In this document: one piece after another, positions 1 to 11,502 of the stretch
Layout of the letters: each line of letters starts with the position of its first letter
Position numbering within the stretch: the first letter of the stretch is position 1
Origin: Magnolia sinica
Lineage: Eukaryota; Streptophyta; Magnoliopsida; Magnoliales; Magnoliaceae
Direction: 5' to 3'
Length of the DNA: 64,000 nucleotides
Assembly: GCF_029962835.1 (NCBI RefSeq)
Contig: NC_080583.1
Location: 2,294,001-2,358,000, forward strand
Notes under the pieces: model-generated
What the model was told of the DNA's origin: nothing
The model's database searches: none
What the model saw: the letters and a program-made list of their open reading frames with translations, nothing else
Translations under genes and position numbers: made by a program

Positions 1-44
1 TCCGTTGATCAAGTGGGTTGCACCATCCACAAAGAAATAGAAAT

Positions 45-580
45 TTTTTTTTTTCAAGCAAAGCCAATCTTCATTGAAAAGGAAAGGGGACAGTACAGCC
101 ATTCGGGCGGGGCCGACAAAAAGGAACGCCCCCGCCTATCATATGAGCAAAACGAAGATAAAAAAACAAAGGCCCCTAACAAGTAAGCAGGAGGCCCAGG
201 TTAGGGAGTTCTGATCGACCCTAGACTCACCTTGTCAAGGAAAGCTAACCCCCTAATCTCGTGGGGCATAAACGAAAAGCCGGAAAAGAAATGGGAGGAT
301 TGGGAAGCGCTGCCCAGTTTTGCTAAGGCATCTGCTGGCGCATTAGCTTCCCTAAACATGTGTTGAAAGTTGACCCTCCCCAGATTCCCCAAATTACCAA
401 TCCTCGATCTCCAATAGCGCCAGGACCAGCCGTTGTATGTGGTGGAGTGCAGAGTGTCCACCACGAGCTTGGAATCAGATTCCAGAATGATGTTGCGAAG
501 ACCCTTGGCAAAGCAGAGGAACAGGCCATCCCAGACCGCTCTGAACTCAGCAAGGTTGTTGGAGCCTGACCTGTAACCCG
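45..580 (-). pseudogene. 5'-truncated LINE 3' end with RNase H-like domain
   Basis: Read on the minus strand, an open frame ending at 201 carries a plant LINE-type RNase H domain. The motif NNLAEFRAVWDGL supplies the catalytic Glu, ESDSK the second Asp, and APADALAK the last Asp. The first Asp block (DGS) is absent because homology stops near 575, where AT-rich simple sequence begins; the upstream part of the open frame (575-686) is therefore not LINE protein. Downstream of the stop is a typical LINE 3' UTR ending in about a dozen A residues on the minus strand (poly-T at 48-58 as given). RNase H would remove RNA from the RNA/DNA hybrid during target-primed reverse transcription. The fragment lacks endonuclease and reverse transcriptase and is dead. 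Confidence 0.75.
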
Positions 581-823
581 ATGCAAACGAAAAAAATAAT
601 AATAATGAATGAATAAATAAATATAAAAATATAAAAATGAAAACCAACAGTCCAAATGCAAGATGCGTTCGATAGAACAAATGCATGAATAAGTCAGGCT
701 AAGCCCTACGAGACGGTGCTGAGTGGGCTGGGCTAGCCCAGCTAGGCAGAATCAACTTTTGGCTGGGATTGGGCTGAGCCTGAAGGCCCATGACTTGGAC
801 CTTAGTCAAGATAGTAATTAATT

Positions 824-1440
824 GTGGATGGTTCGGCACGTGGTAATTCGGGTCTATCCGAGGGAGGCAAAATATGTAGAAGGGATGATGGCAGCTTTGT
901 CTTTGCTTTCTCGTCTACCTATGGGGTGAGTTCAAATAATAGAGCGGAGCTTCAGGCTATATACGATGGTATCGTCCTCTGTTTGGAAAGAGGGTTTTTT
1001 AGAATTGAAGTAGAAACTGATTCCAAGGTTGCGGCAGGCCTGCTATCAGGGACCTCAACCACCCCTTGGAAATGGAAGCCTTGGGTTTCTAGGATCAAGA
1101 ACTTAGGCCAGATTGCCTCGTTTGTGTTTTCGGTCATTTCCAGGGAAGGGAATGGCCCGGCTAACGGCATGGCTAGGGAGGCTAGTAGGGGTCCAGCGCC
1201 AGTAGTGATTTCCCACTTTGAGAATCTCCCTCCCTGAGTTCGCACCTTCTTTTTTTAGATAAGGTCGGATTGGGTGCTATTAGAGATACCCATGTGAAGA
1301 TGTAAAGCTGTTTTTTTGTATTTTTGTCTGTTGGTGGTCGTCTGTGACTGCCTTTACGATAGGCGGCCCTGTTTTTGTCCCAGGGCTGCCTGAAGGTCCT
1401 TCATTGTAAAGCTCTATTGTCAATGGAAAAACCTTTTTTT
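824..1440 (+). pseudogene. 5'-truncated LINE 3' end with RNase H-like domain (second copy)
   Basis: The frame 824-1237 (137 aa) is an almost complete RNase H domain: MDGSARGN (first Asp), NNRAELQAIYDGI (Glu) and ETDSK (second Asp). The last catalytic position reads GPANGMAREAS, so the usual A-D has become A-N. It is a divergent relative of the copy at 45-580 and points away from it, so the two were probably separate insertions. A LINE-like 3' UTR follows (a CATTGTAAAGCTC-type block at about 1402) and ends in a T/A homopolymer near 1433-1446. No endonuclease or reverse transcriptase is present upstream. The Asp-to-Asn change and the truncation indicate a non-functional remnant. Confidence 0.75.
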
Positions 1441-1446
1441 TTTAAA

Positions 1447-2013
1447 AGGCTAGTAATTAACTGAGTTTAAGCCTGGCTTAAAATTCGAAGAGGCCTACTA
1501 ACCGAGTTTCTAAGACTCACCAAGAGAAGTGAAAAGAGTCTGAAAATGGCAAAGAGAGGTGACATTGTATTTCTAACTATAGAAATTGTAATTTGGGATG
1601 AGAAGCTCCTTCACCACTTACACTTATTTATACCCTTAATACATATTGTTTAAATTCCATTTTCTTTTATTTTTATTACTTTTGTATTGTAATTTCATAT
1701 TCTTAGAAATGGGTGACAGATGGCCAATCGTCATAGATATGAACCGACACCAATCCTTTGAATTGCATGTGAATCACGCTACAGGGGGAGAAAGGGAGAG
1801 AGAATGGTTTAAAAATTCAAACTCGACCTGATTAGAATTAACTAAGACTCAAGAGAAACTCAAGCTAGCCATGGCTCATTCAAGGATAATTGTGGAGAAG
1901 GAAAAAGTTTTCTTATCTTTTAGTTCAAGAGATGAAAAGGAAATGTCCATTTTTTGTGGTAATCAATTTCCTTAGTTTTTGCCTTTCTTTTCTTTCACAA
2001 ATAAGGAAGCCAT
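1447..2013. other. intergenic, nothing recognised
   Basis: AT-rich sequence with no coding frame of protein-like composition and no terminal repeats that I could pair. Confidence 0.5.
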
Positions 2014-2526
2014 GGGTCTGTTTTGATCGCGGGATTAAATAGTATTGAATTGCATTACGTGGAATTAACACCATTATTGTATAATGATTATATGTTTCAA
2101 ATTATGATGATATTTTGTCTCTCCAATCTCACATTTGGGAGCAAATTCTTACTTTGGAAAAAACATTATATTAAGTAAAACTTGTGTTCGGTGAACCATG
2201 GAATTGTGATCAGCAGACTAGTGTCAATCACATACATGCATATGCAACTCAATTGTCACGTGTAAACCATATATATAGATGGACGGCATGAATAAAATAC
2301 ATGCATCAATGTGAGGCCGACAGATGTAGGAATTTCGAAATCCACCATAAATCTTGTCGTACCTCTTGTTGGGACTATTGAATCTCCTGTTGGGCATGGA
2401 TTATATGATACCTAAATTAATGTAATCATTTGCATCTTTTCCAAGTGTTAGATTGAAATTTACATTGGACCAAATGCAATTTAATGTCACCTAATCCCAT
2501 CTAATCCTAGCTTCCAAACAAGCCCC
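2014..2526. mobile_element. Tourist/PIF-Harbinger-like MITE
   Basis: The left end GGGTCTGTTTTGATCGCGGG and the right end, read in reverse as GGGGCTTGTTTGGAAGC, form imperfect terminal inverted repeats. CCTAATCCCATCTAATCC lies just inside the right end. The same right-end words recur near 48905-48940. There is no coding capacity. A clean 3-bp target duplication is not visible, so the family assignment rests on TIR style only. Confidence 0.5.
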
Positions 2527-3780
2527 ACCATGGAAATGGTGGTAAAAGGTGTGAATAGGTGGTAAACGCATTTTTTTTTAAAGGTGCATTTAAGGAGTGG
2601 TACGGTGGTGGTAAATGAATTCCAATTACCACCATTTCTAAGGTTTCGAATTCCTTACCACTACCTGTGTTTTCAAATCCCATTATCAGCCTTTACCATT
2701 GATGACATTACTATCAAACAATAGTGTGTTGCTTTAAGAATTAGTGGACACCACGATCATGTTTACATGAAATCCAACTCGATCAATAAGTGTCCCCTTA
2801 ATTTTACCACAGAGCCCAAAAATCAACTCAGTGTGTGATTTGGGTGGGTCATTCCAAAAAAAAAAAAAAAAAGCCAGGAGAGAGACACGTACCCTTGATT
2901 TTTTTTCAGGGCCCACTGTGATGGTTTTATGAAATCCACTCCAACCATTACATACAAAGCTAAAATGTAGGCATAGACACAAAAACTTAGGCCCATCCTC
3001 AATTTTTATAGATCATGTGAAAGGAAATAATTTGGAGGGTAAGGGTTACTTTTCCATTCATATGGCCCATCTGAATCAAAGAGCAACCTAATATTTGTGT
3101 AGTACAGATCAAATTAAATGATGCACTTGGTAATCATGGTGGATTTTGCATTAATATCATGGTGGCCATGTCTCACGATATTTTTAAGGCATAGATGGGT
3201 TCACATCATAACCTCTCAACAAAAAAACATAGTTGGCTTCAAGAATTGAAATGTGCCTCACCTTAATGTTTACCTAAAATCCACCCTAATCACTAGGTGT
3301 ACCACCCCATTTTAACTATAGGCCCCAAAAATCAGCCCAACTCATGATTCAGGTAGCTCATATGAAAGCAAACAATTGGGATAGCCATACCCAGTATATT
3401 GTTTCTAACCTTATAGTCCACCTCAATCATAGACCAAGTTGAGTTTTAAGCCCTACGGTTATCATAGAGCGGCATACTTGGTGATCGGGGTGGATATCAG
3501 ATAAATATTACAATGGGCCACTATTAAGAATTTAGTGAAATGCATGTCATCGGTGGAAAAAGTTGTCAAACACCAATTTTAAATTCAAGTGAAATCTATA
3601 TGCACATTGTCAAACACCGCCTAAGATTCTAATTCACATAAATTCTTTGATAATTATGATTTAAATTCAAATTTACATTGAATACATACTACCAAAATAC
3701 CTCGTATATTTGAGAAAATTAATGTTGTTTCATTGATTTTTTATATATAGAGAGAGATATCCTACCTATGCTTTTCCCGT
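2527..3780. repeat. degenerate dispersed repeats, partly duplicated
   Basis: Non-coding. A block beginning near 2758 (ACATGAAATCCAACTCG, then ACCACAGAGCCCAAAAATCA) has a diverged second copy near 3268-3385 (CCTAAAATCCACCCTAATC, then AGGCCCCAAAAATCAGCCC). A further block near 3118 (CACTTGGTAATCATGGTGGA) recurs near 3475. This looks like an old duplicated MITE-like repeat. Clear termini were not found. Confidence 0.4.
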
Positions 3781-4950
3781 TGGTTTTATTTTATCTTTTG
3801 ATGGGATCATAATTACAAGGCATGATTGTTTATAGGGTTAGACCTCTATACTAGTTTTGCACCATTTACTCAATGAATGTTCACACCCATGCTGTGATGC
3901 AATCCAAAACATCCATACATTGAGCAAACTGCAGTAGAACATAACTAAAAAATTACATTAAGAAGATAATATTAACCATTTATTTTTTTCCTTAGGAAGT
4001 TGTACAACTCACTATATTACATTTAAGAATCATTTCATGGTCATTAATGAATGGTTAGGATTACTAGATCAATTGATTTTAGAGATATGTTCCATCCAAC
4101 CGTAGATCAATGGGACATGTGAGAAGGATAAGTCACCACCATTTTCAAGATCTTGCTCAACTTATATATGAGTCCAGCCCTTGTTTACCATATATATTAC
4201 CCCAAAATAAGAAGAGAAGGTTTTGCATCCTCCAGCATGGACCACTTGATGTGGCCCACAGGAAGGTGGATCAAAACCGCCCATCTACAAGGTACTTTCA
4301 CTATGGGCCACGTAATCCATCTCGCATATCAAACCAGTCCTCTTGTACCAGCTGAGAGTCGTCATATATATTAAGTCTTTGCTTGCTTATTTGAATATAG
4401 GAATTATAAGATGATGTTTTCGAGTCTTGACCATGCACATACTGGTACAAGTGCAGGTAGGGAACACGTGTGAGATCAGATCTTTGCATTAGGTGGGCCA
4501 CACTGTTTAGATCTTTTGGTTTGAAAATAAAGCCATTTAACTCCTCAGTGGGCCATAGCATACAAAACAAATGGATGTGTAGAGAAATTGTTTTAACTGT
4601 CAATTTCACTTTCATGTAGTGTGGTCCAACTGTTTTAGCTGATAACAGCTCAACAATTGAATTGTCGCCTGGTGGGACACGGTACCGTCGTGATTCATGA
4701 ATTAATAGATTCTTTTTTTTTAGTGTTGGATTAAAACTCGAGTTTAGAATGTAAGATTGACAGCAATAAGCTCAAGGAATGAGAGAATAAGTTAAGTCAT
4801 CATGTTGCTTGTACCCTAGTCTACATATGTCATCTAACTTCATGAACCCATCCTCATATGGATTGAAATCGGATTTCTTACTAAAACATGGGCGAGTTTG
4901 GATTGTAGGAAAAGAAAAGAAATGTCTAATGATTATTGAATCATGCATTC
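3781..4950. other. intergenic, nothing recognised
   Basis: Open frames here are short, overlapping on both strands and unlike known proteins. Scattered GGTGGGCCACA-like words suggest decayed repeats. Confidence 0.4.
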
Positions 4951-4959
4951 TCATTAATT

Positions 4960-4998
4960 CTGTCTACCACTTGAGCTATGGATCAGGGTGTCGATAAT
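4960..4998 (-). repeat. fragment of tRNA-derived SINE head (A-box region)
   Basis: The minus-strand reading contains ATAGCTCAAGTGGTAGAC, the tRNA A-box-like segment also present in the SINE at 24011-24165. The B box and body do not follow, so this is only the 5' head or a chance remnant. Confidence 0.4.
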
Positions 4999-5159
4999 TT
5001 AAATAAATAAATTTAAAGTCAAAAATTTCCCTCCCATCCATCCCTCTCCATCTCTCTCCCTTGCCTTTTCACATCAACCGTCCACAGCAGCACCCAAGTT
5101 AGCTAGCTTTTTCAAGATGGCTCTCTTTCTCTCCTTTTTGAAATATAATGAATGCTAGA

Positions 5160-5346
5160 GAAGGCTGGCATATGGGGTAATTTCGGGCTTGGGCTCAGCC
5201 CAGGCCCTGTATAACTAATTCAGGCTGGGCTCAGGCTAGACTTTTTGGCCCGCACTGGACCAGGCTGAATTTGGGCTTAAGTTGAAATTTTCGGGCTGGA
5301 CTTGTAACGAGCTTGTTCCGGCCCTAATCCAGCCCGTTGACACCCA
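5160..5346. repeat. GGGCTC/GAGCCC-rich degenerate repeat
   Basis: About 190 bp rich in interspersed GGGCTNGGCTC words and their complements, resembling the interior of non-autonomous hAT elements such as those at 32455 and 33179. It ends in TTGACACCCATTACT. A similar GGGCTGGGCTAGCCCAGC block lies at 722-760. Terminal repeats and a target duplication are not resolved. Confidence 0.35.
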
Positions 5347-5403
5347 TTACTAATATTTGTGTTTTCCCTTCATCCATCTACCTGGTTAACCGCTTAAATG
5401 CTA

Positions 5404-5606
5404 GATAAACATCATCGTGGGTCCTAGGAAGGTTTCAACGGTGGACGTCATTATCACCACTATTTCCTGTGTGTGGACCACCTAAGCTTTGATTATACTT
5501 CAATTTGGGCTCATCCCCGCTGGTAAAACGGATGGACGACGTGGATAAGACACGTACATCACGGGTGGGCCCAGAGTTTACAGCGTACTGAGTTACTCAG
5601 CACTCT
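5404..5606. mobile_element. right half of a foldback MITE (AGTTACTCA-ended family)
   Basis: Contains the core words GGTTTCAACGGTGGACGTC, GTGTGGACCACCTAAGC and ACGGATGGACGACGTGGAT, then the end words GTACTGAGTTACTCAGCAC. This is the right-half arrangement of the element that follows, so it appears to be a truncated copy abutting a fuller one. Confidence 0.5.
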
Positions 5607-6115
5607 CTTATCGTCCCGAGTAAACTCATTTGGACCCACCTTGAATGTATGTGGTCTATCCACGCCGTCCATCCGTTTTTCCATCTAATTTAATGCGTTG
5701 AGCCGAAAATTGAAGTATATCCAAAGATCAAGTGGATCATACCACAGGAAACAGTGGGGATAATGATTTCCACCGTTGAAACATTTCTAAGCCCCACAGT
5801 GATGTTTATTTCTCATCCAACCTGTTCATAAGATCATACAGACATGGATGAAGGGAAAATACAAATATAAGGTTGATCCAAAACTTCTGTGGCCCCCAAA
5901 ACTTTTTCAATGGTAAACGTTCAATTCAACTTTTTACTGTGTTGTGGTCCATTTGAACATTGCGTATGCTTGATTTTTGGGTTTATGCCCTAAAATTATC
6001 TGGTAAAATGGATGGACGGAGTGGATAATATTAAAAAAAAAAAATCGTGGTGGACCCCACAGAGTTTTCTCAGTACGCTAACCGTAGTGAGTTATTCACT
6101 ACACAATCCGCTTTC
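5607..6115. mobile_element. foldback MITE, AGTTACTCA-ended family
   Basis: The two halves are imperfect inverted copies. The left half has CTATCCACGCCGTCCATCCG, CAAGTGGATCATACCAC and TTTCCACCGTTGAAAC; the right half has TTTTTCAATGGTAAACG, TGTGGTCCATTTGAAC and ATGGATGGACGGAGTGGAT. The right end read in reverse begins GGAAAGCGGATTGTGTAGTG, the terminus shared with the other foldback families here. A second copy is at 59753-60214. Non-coding. Confidence 0.65.
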
Positions 6116-6625
6116 CTTTGCCTCTCTCTCTCGCAGCACGGGAAGGAGGCCTCAGCTACTTGCGGCAGCGCAGGGGTATGCTCTTCTTCCTTTTCTCTCT
6201 TTCTAATGGTGATGTTGATTAGGGATTAGGGATTAAGGTTTGAAATTGAAAAATCTGTAATTGGGAATTTTTCACATCCCTAATTCCTGACTGGAGATTC
6301 TTCGAATTCCTAATCCCTAATTAGCAATTTTTATATTAGAAGATGTATTTTCTTAATCCATCGAATGATTTTACACCCATTACTGAAGAATAATGTATGT
6401 TGTGAAATTATCCGAAGCCGCTGATAATGGAAGGTCGCTTCCGGTATCAATACTGTTATTATCCAGAAAAGATGGATATGAGTCTGATACGGATACTAGA
6501 TGTCCGACTCGGATATCAGATATGGATATTGCAATATCCGGCAAGTATCCGACCCGTTTACAGCACTAGGTGCAACTGGCCCAAGCCAGGCTAGATTGAA
6601 GCTTGTCCATGTGACATAATTCATG
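6116..6625. other. intergenic, nothing recognised
   Basis: CT-rich stretch followed by AT-rich sequence. No supportable gene. Confidence 0.4.

Positions 6626-6689
<64 letters not shown>
6626..6689. repeat. compound (TA)n(GA)n microsatellite
   Basis: About 12-13 TA units run directly into about 18 GA units without interruption. It is likely polymorphic. The apparent peptide translated across it is low-complexity and not a gene. Confidence 0.95.
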
Positions 6690-6690
<1 letters not shown>

Positions 6691-7745
6691 TAATTGATTG
6701 CTATGTGCACATTCCTGGCACTCACTCATACAAACAATGCGGAACATGTATGACGAGATCCAAATGGTTAGTCAGGTTAGTCTCACTATGTCGATGTCCT
6801 ATCGCGGGCTGAAATTCATCAAAACCAGATCATCAAGTGGCCCCCACACAATTGCAAAAGGTATGGATGGTTGAAATAAATTGACCAACTATGAACATGC
6901 CCACCAGATGAGCAGAACCAAACTGATTTCCAGCTCGCGGAACCTACGTGATGGGAACCCCCTATGGCAGCTAGGATTTCTCACGTGTGTACCACTTTGG
7001 TAAAAGTGAGGTTCAAGAACAAGGTTTAAAGTATTGTCCTAAACGGATATGCATCACTCAATGCATATTGGTATTGCCCATGAATGATGCAACTGTACTA
7101 ACCTATATCACAAGACATAGGAGCAAACGGGGCTGTATCAGTGGTGAACGATAAAATACCCAATATGCTGATTTAAAACCTTTCTCAGGAGTGTTACTTG
7201 GGCACTTTGTGTCCCCATCCTTCATAAAGGATGTGTGAACACACAGGAATTTACTGAATGAATGGAGTCCAATGTTAACTCAATCACCCAACCCCCTACA
7301 TGTTCCATCCCAAATGGCATGATCCGGATTTACAAGTCATTTGGGGTTCCGGTAGCTAGCTGATCCAATGTCTGAAATCACAGTCGTATTATCTTAGTGT
7401 TGATTTAAGTTACAAAGAGCGTGGAGACATGCATATAGTGTAAGACTATGTATATTGGGTCTATAATGTATTCATCATCATCATCATTCTCATTGTTATC
7501 ATGCCTTATCCCTACTAATTGGGGTTGGCTGCATGAAGCATGTTCCTCCACTCCACTATTGAGGGCCATAACTTCATATTGACAATTGGTATTCATATTG
7601 TTAGGATTCACTATGAAATGAATAATGTAATATTCATCATTTCATATATTGGAGTGTTCCCCAAACCACTTATTGGAGTAATTAGTGTACCCCAAACCTA
7701 TTCCCCATACCATGTTCCAAAGCGACCTGCAATCTACGTAACTTT
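6690..7745. other. intergenic, nothing recognised
   Basis: No protein-like frame and no RNA gene. Contains a short CAT/TCA-rich run at about 7470-7500. Confidence 0.4.
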
Positions 7746-9077
7746 AGTGTTTTAAATAGCGTTGCTACATAGGGAAGTGTAGCCACAATACGTGGCGTGC
7801 AAAAAAGCCTTACCCTAGAAGCTATGTAGCATGTAGCATGCAGCGTAGTAGCATATGTAGCGTACACTACTCTACGAGAAGAAGAAGAAGAAAAAGAAGA
7901 GGAAAATCACATTTTTATATGATGTTACTTCCAGCTTCAATGTAAAATGATGATGATCCATTCTTCTCACTTGTGGCAATTATGTTGAGCTATCTAAACC
8001 ATAAAAATAGTAGTTCCTATCGTAGATGGAGAATATTTATATTTTTACCAATATCAGACAAAATTAACCATCTATAAATGGCCCTCCACGCATGGCTATA
8101 GATTTATGCCATATCATAAATGGTATAGAACTCACACTTCAAGAATAGCTTGAAAGTTTCTTTAAAAAAAAAAAAAAAAGGGTTTTGATGCAAGCATCCT
8201 CTGCTCCAAATCCCTTTCTTCAATTCTCTGTCCACAAAACCATTGAAGGGAAGATTTCAGCAGATCAATCAACCCTGTAAGAAGTTCCATTTGCAGTATT
8301 TTTAAGATCATTGGAGCTCAATCAAAGTAGAAAACCAAATCAAATTGAATAATATTTCAGCTTATTTTTTTCTTTTTTCTTTTTTTGCTTTTTTCTTATT
8401 ATTTATCATATTTTTCCCCATGGTGTATTTCTTACTATTTATCATATTTATTTGCTTTTTTCTTTTAGTGGTTTCCCTGTGGTGTGGTGTCCACGTGATA
8501 TTGGTGGTGGTGGTGTTTTGGCTCTTTCTTTTTCTCTTTTTTTGCTTTTTTTTCTTACTATTTATCATATTTTTCATATTTTTAAATTAATAAATAGAAG
8601 TATTGTGTAGCTTACACTACACACTATAGAAGGCTGAAATGCTATGCAACATGCCACATGCTATTGGAATCACCGGGTAATCTTGACATGGACTGAACCT
8701 AAACTCGCTTGTATGATTCAGTGAGACCTTTTGGGAGTCATTCAACATTGAGGTGTTCTTTAAATTCGGCAATTTTCAAAAAATAAAGGAAACAGTATTA
8801 AAATAGTTCTATTGCTCTTTCTTTGTAGTTAATTTTGCCCTAATTTTCCTATTATTTTAGGTCGTGTTTGGTTGCACCAACATCATGAAATTCATTATTA
8901 GTTAGTCTAATTTGGTGCAAAATATCATGAAATTGCATGATATTTGGTACAATCAAGCCCAGCCTTAATTAAAAATCTAGAAGTAGCATTTAGCTTACAC
9001 TACACGCTGCGTAGCTTACGCCTCATGCTTCAGAGTAGTGAACGCTATGCTACACACTATTTGACATTTAAAACACT
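7746..9077. mobile_element. candidate TIR transposon, non-autonomous (AGTGTTTTAAAT ends)
   Basis: AGTGTTTTAAAT at the left end is repeated inverted at the right end (ATTTAAAACACT, ending 9077). Subterminal regions on both sides are rich in TGTAGCNTACACTAC-like words (about 7850-7872, 8607-8627 and 8992-9060). No transposase frame is present; the interior is T-rich (8340-8590), where hydrophobic open frames are artefacts of poly-pyrimidine. No target duplication was identified. A Tourist-like MITE (8860-8963) is nested inside. Confidence 0.5.
8860..8963. mobile_element. short Tourist-like MITE with TTA target duplication
   Basis: About 104 bp, beginning GGTCGTGTTTGGTTGCACC; the right end read in reverse is GGCTGGGCTTGATTGTACC. 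It is flanked by TTA on both sides (8857-8859 and 8964-8966), as expected for PIF/Harbinger-derived MITEs. A related copy is at 31434-31541. Confidence 0.6.
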
Positions 9078-9179
9078 GAGATGGACATATGGATCATAGG
9101 GTTTGGATGACAGAAATTTAAGAAATTGGGACCTTAAGATAGCCCAAAAATTGGCCCTGGATGCAGAAAAACTTTCCTG

Positions 9180-9184
9180 CATAC
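9180..9184. repeat. target-site duplication CATAC (left)
   Basis: Identical to 17557-17561, immediately outside the two LTRs. Confidence 0.9.
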
Positions 9185-11487
9185 TGTTCACTCCCCAAGT
9201 ATAGGGTTGTGATGTAGTAATAAACTCGGTAAGACCAAGGTCGAATCCATAGGGACTGATACCTGTACGTTATCTGAAACTAGGTAGAAATAGAACTAGC
9301 CTAAGATGTAATCAAAATCAAATGTAAATTTAAGAAATAATTGTGGAATAATTATCTAAAACTTAAGGAATTCAGAGAAAGGAAACTAGAGATTCAGAGG
9401 ATCCACTTGTAGAGATCAGGGAGATCTTATGCCTGCATCAAGGATTATGGAATTCAAACTGAACTTACTTGATCTGGTTTTCAAGAGATGAAAGGTATAT
9501 GAATTAGAATGGATTCCATCACTACACCATGCCCAGGAGACAAAGCAAACAACAGGATTAAACTAATTACCAACCAATCAACAGTGCATGAAAGTTAGGA
9601 AGGGTACCATCATCCAACCATGCCCAGGAGACGATGGTGAACAACAGGGCCTCCTGACGTCATAAACATCAAAAGGGAAAAAGAAATATTCAAAGCCATT
9701 GCAAACCCATTGTAATTTCAGTCACAACAGACCATTAAAGACTAGGAAAATATTCCTTTGATAATCAACTTAAAATCAAATTCAGTTCAGAAATTTAAAT
9801 TAAAGGCACAAAGTAGGATCTCCCATCTCGCTACAGGCTTCACCTCTTAGCCCTAGCTAAGAGGTTTAGCCACACATGAATGGGCTAAGTCTTAAAAAAT
9901 GAAAGAAATATAAAGGAAAAGAAGAGAAAAACCAGGCTGCTTCACTTCTCTCTCTCCATTCCTCAGCTTTTTCTTCTTTTCTTCTTCTTTTCTTCCGTTC
10001 CTTCAAAGCCAACCCAGACGTCCAGCCCAAGCCACCCCTGTCTTGCCGTTCCAACCACCACCCGTTGACAGCAGCCAAAACCGAGCCCTCCTGCTCCAGC
10101 GCTCAGCAGCAGCCAAGGTGCCTCCACCTGCCCGTCCAAAGCTCCCCGTTTCTCTTCCTTCCTTCCCTTTTTTCCAAAACTCCTCCCCAACTCCAGACGA
10201 ACCTCCAGCCCTGCCTTTTTTCTCTTTCTTTATAGGTGTCAGGGGCTGTGCAGGAGAGGCCTGGCCGGATTGCGAAATCCTTCGCGGCAGATTCCTCGCG
10301 GAACTCTGTTTCTGCGCCAGGAAACGCTCAGCCTGATTGCGTTTGGACTGAGTTTGAGAGAAGGAGTCTTCCCCTCTTTGAAATCTGCCAGCATGGTGAG
10401 TGTAAGCACCCATTGTATGATCAAATGGACGGTTTGGATCGCTGGTCCGTTCACGGACGGAGGCCTGCAACTTCCGGCTTTCCCGGACGCGCGTAAGCTT
10501 ACGCAGACGCGCTGACGTGTTCAGTGGGACCCGTGGCGATGTTTCTGATGAAATCCACCCCGTCCATCAGATTCCTCTCGATTTTTCGGTCAAGAATGGG
10601 TGGTTTAGAACGTCCATTGACGCGGCCCAGATAAGAAATCACCTCAAAAATCGTTTTGAACGTCGCAGGACCGCTTGTTTGTGGCCTCTGTATCGCGCAC
10701 GTGTGCTTGCATGAGTCCAAAAGTTCAGCAAGGTTTTGTAGTAGTCGAGGCTCTCTACACGATAGACGGTTTGGATTGTCCGTACGTATGCTCTGTGGGG
10801 CCCACTAGCGTCCGTAAAAACGGACAGCGTCCGTCCGTTTTACGTGAAACGGCAGTTGCCGTATTTGAGAAGGAGATGCGGGTCAGCGCTGCTGACCCGC
10901 GTAATGTGGTTCGGTGCGGCTCGGCACGTGTACACGTGCAGTGTACACACCTCACGTACAAGCCCCAATGTGATGTGATTTGAAAATCTGATCCAGCCAT
11001 TTACTTTCTCATCTTATTTAAACCGTCGAGACCAAAGTTGAGACAGTTCCAGATATCAGGTGGGCCCAGAATCAACGGTTTATGGGCTGATCTGTCAGTT
11101 GAGGTACTTCCATAGTGATCCGAGGCCTGAAATTTGATATGTACGGTTAATTTATGGCCCTCAGGCCATGTATGAAGTTTTGAGCCAATCAGATGGCAAG
11201 AACTATGTGATCTTGCATTTTTCACCAATTTCGGGCCTCTTTAACGTGAATGGCCTGATTTCCTCGGATCCCTGGTGTGTAATTCCATCGATCTTGGTCC
11301 CCTGGAGTCCGTCCCTTACCTTGGGTGTCATCAGAGCGTTAAATCCATGGTTTAAGCACCCTTTTTCAGTTCATGCTTGTAAATACACTCTGCATCACAA
11401 ATACAATTAAATCAGGCCATTAAACGGTATCATGCTTGTAAATTCATGCAATAACTGGGTCTGATATGTAATATTTGACCCTCAACA
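9185..11487 (-). repeat. 3' LTR (2303 bp)
   Basis: Bounded by TGTTCACTCCCC and GACCCTCAACA as given. Matches 15343-17556 throughout, except that it retains 100 bp (11069-11168) missing from the other LTR. The GC-rich segment 10040-10950 gives overlapping open frames on both strands, repeated in both LTRs; these lack domain or codon signals and are treated as non-coding. Contains a perfect 10-bp-arm palindrome at 10878-10900. Confidence 0.92.
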
Positions 11488-11502
11488 CAACCCCCAACCA
11501 GC
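11488..11502 (-). other. polypurine-like tract next to the 3' LTR
   Basis: The minus strand reads GGTTGGGGGTTG immediately before the LTR start TGTTGAGGG. Position and G-richness fit a plus-strand primer, although two T pairs interrupt it. Confidence 0.5.

Noticed and set aside
7470-7500. Array-like CAT/TCA repeats as a CRISPR or satellite
   Set aside because: Only a short trinucleotide run without spacers.
8345-8590. 81-aa very hydrophobic open frame and its basic antisense
   Set aside because: Both are translations of poly-pyrimidine T/TTC sequence inside a transposon candidate, not a membrane protein.
10003-10470. 155-aa frame on the minus strand, repeated at 16162-16629
   Set aside because: It lies in the LTRs, overlaps other frames on both strands, and shows no domain. 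Its preservation in both LTRs only reflects recent insertion.
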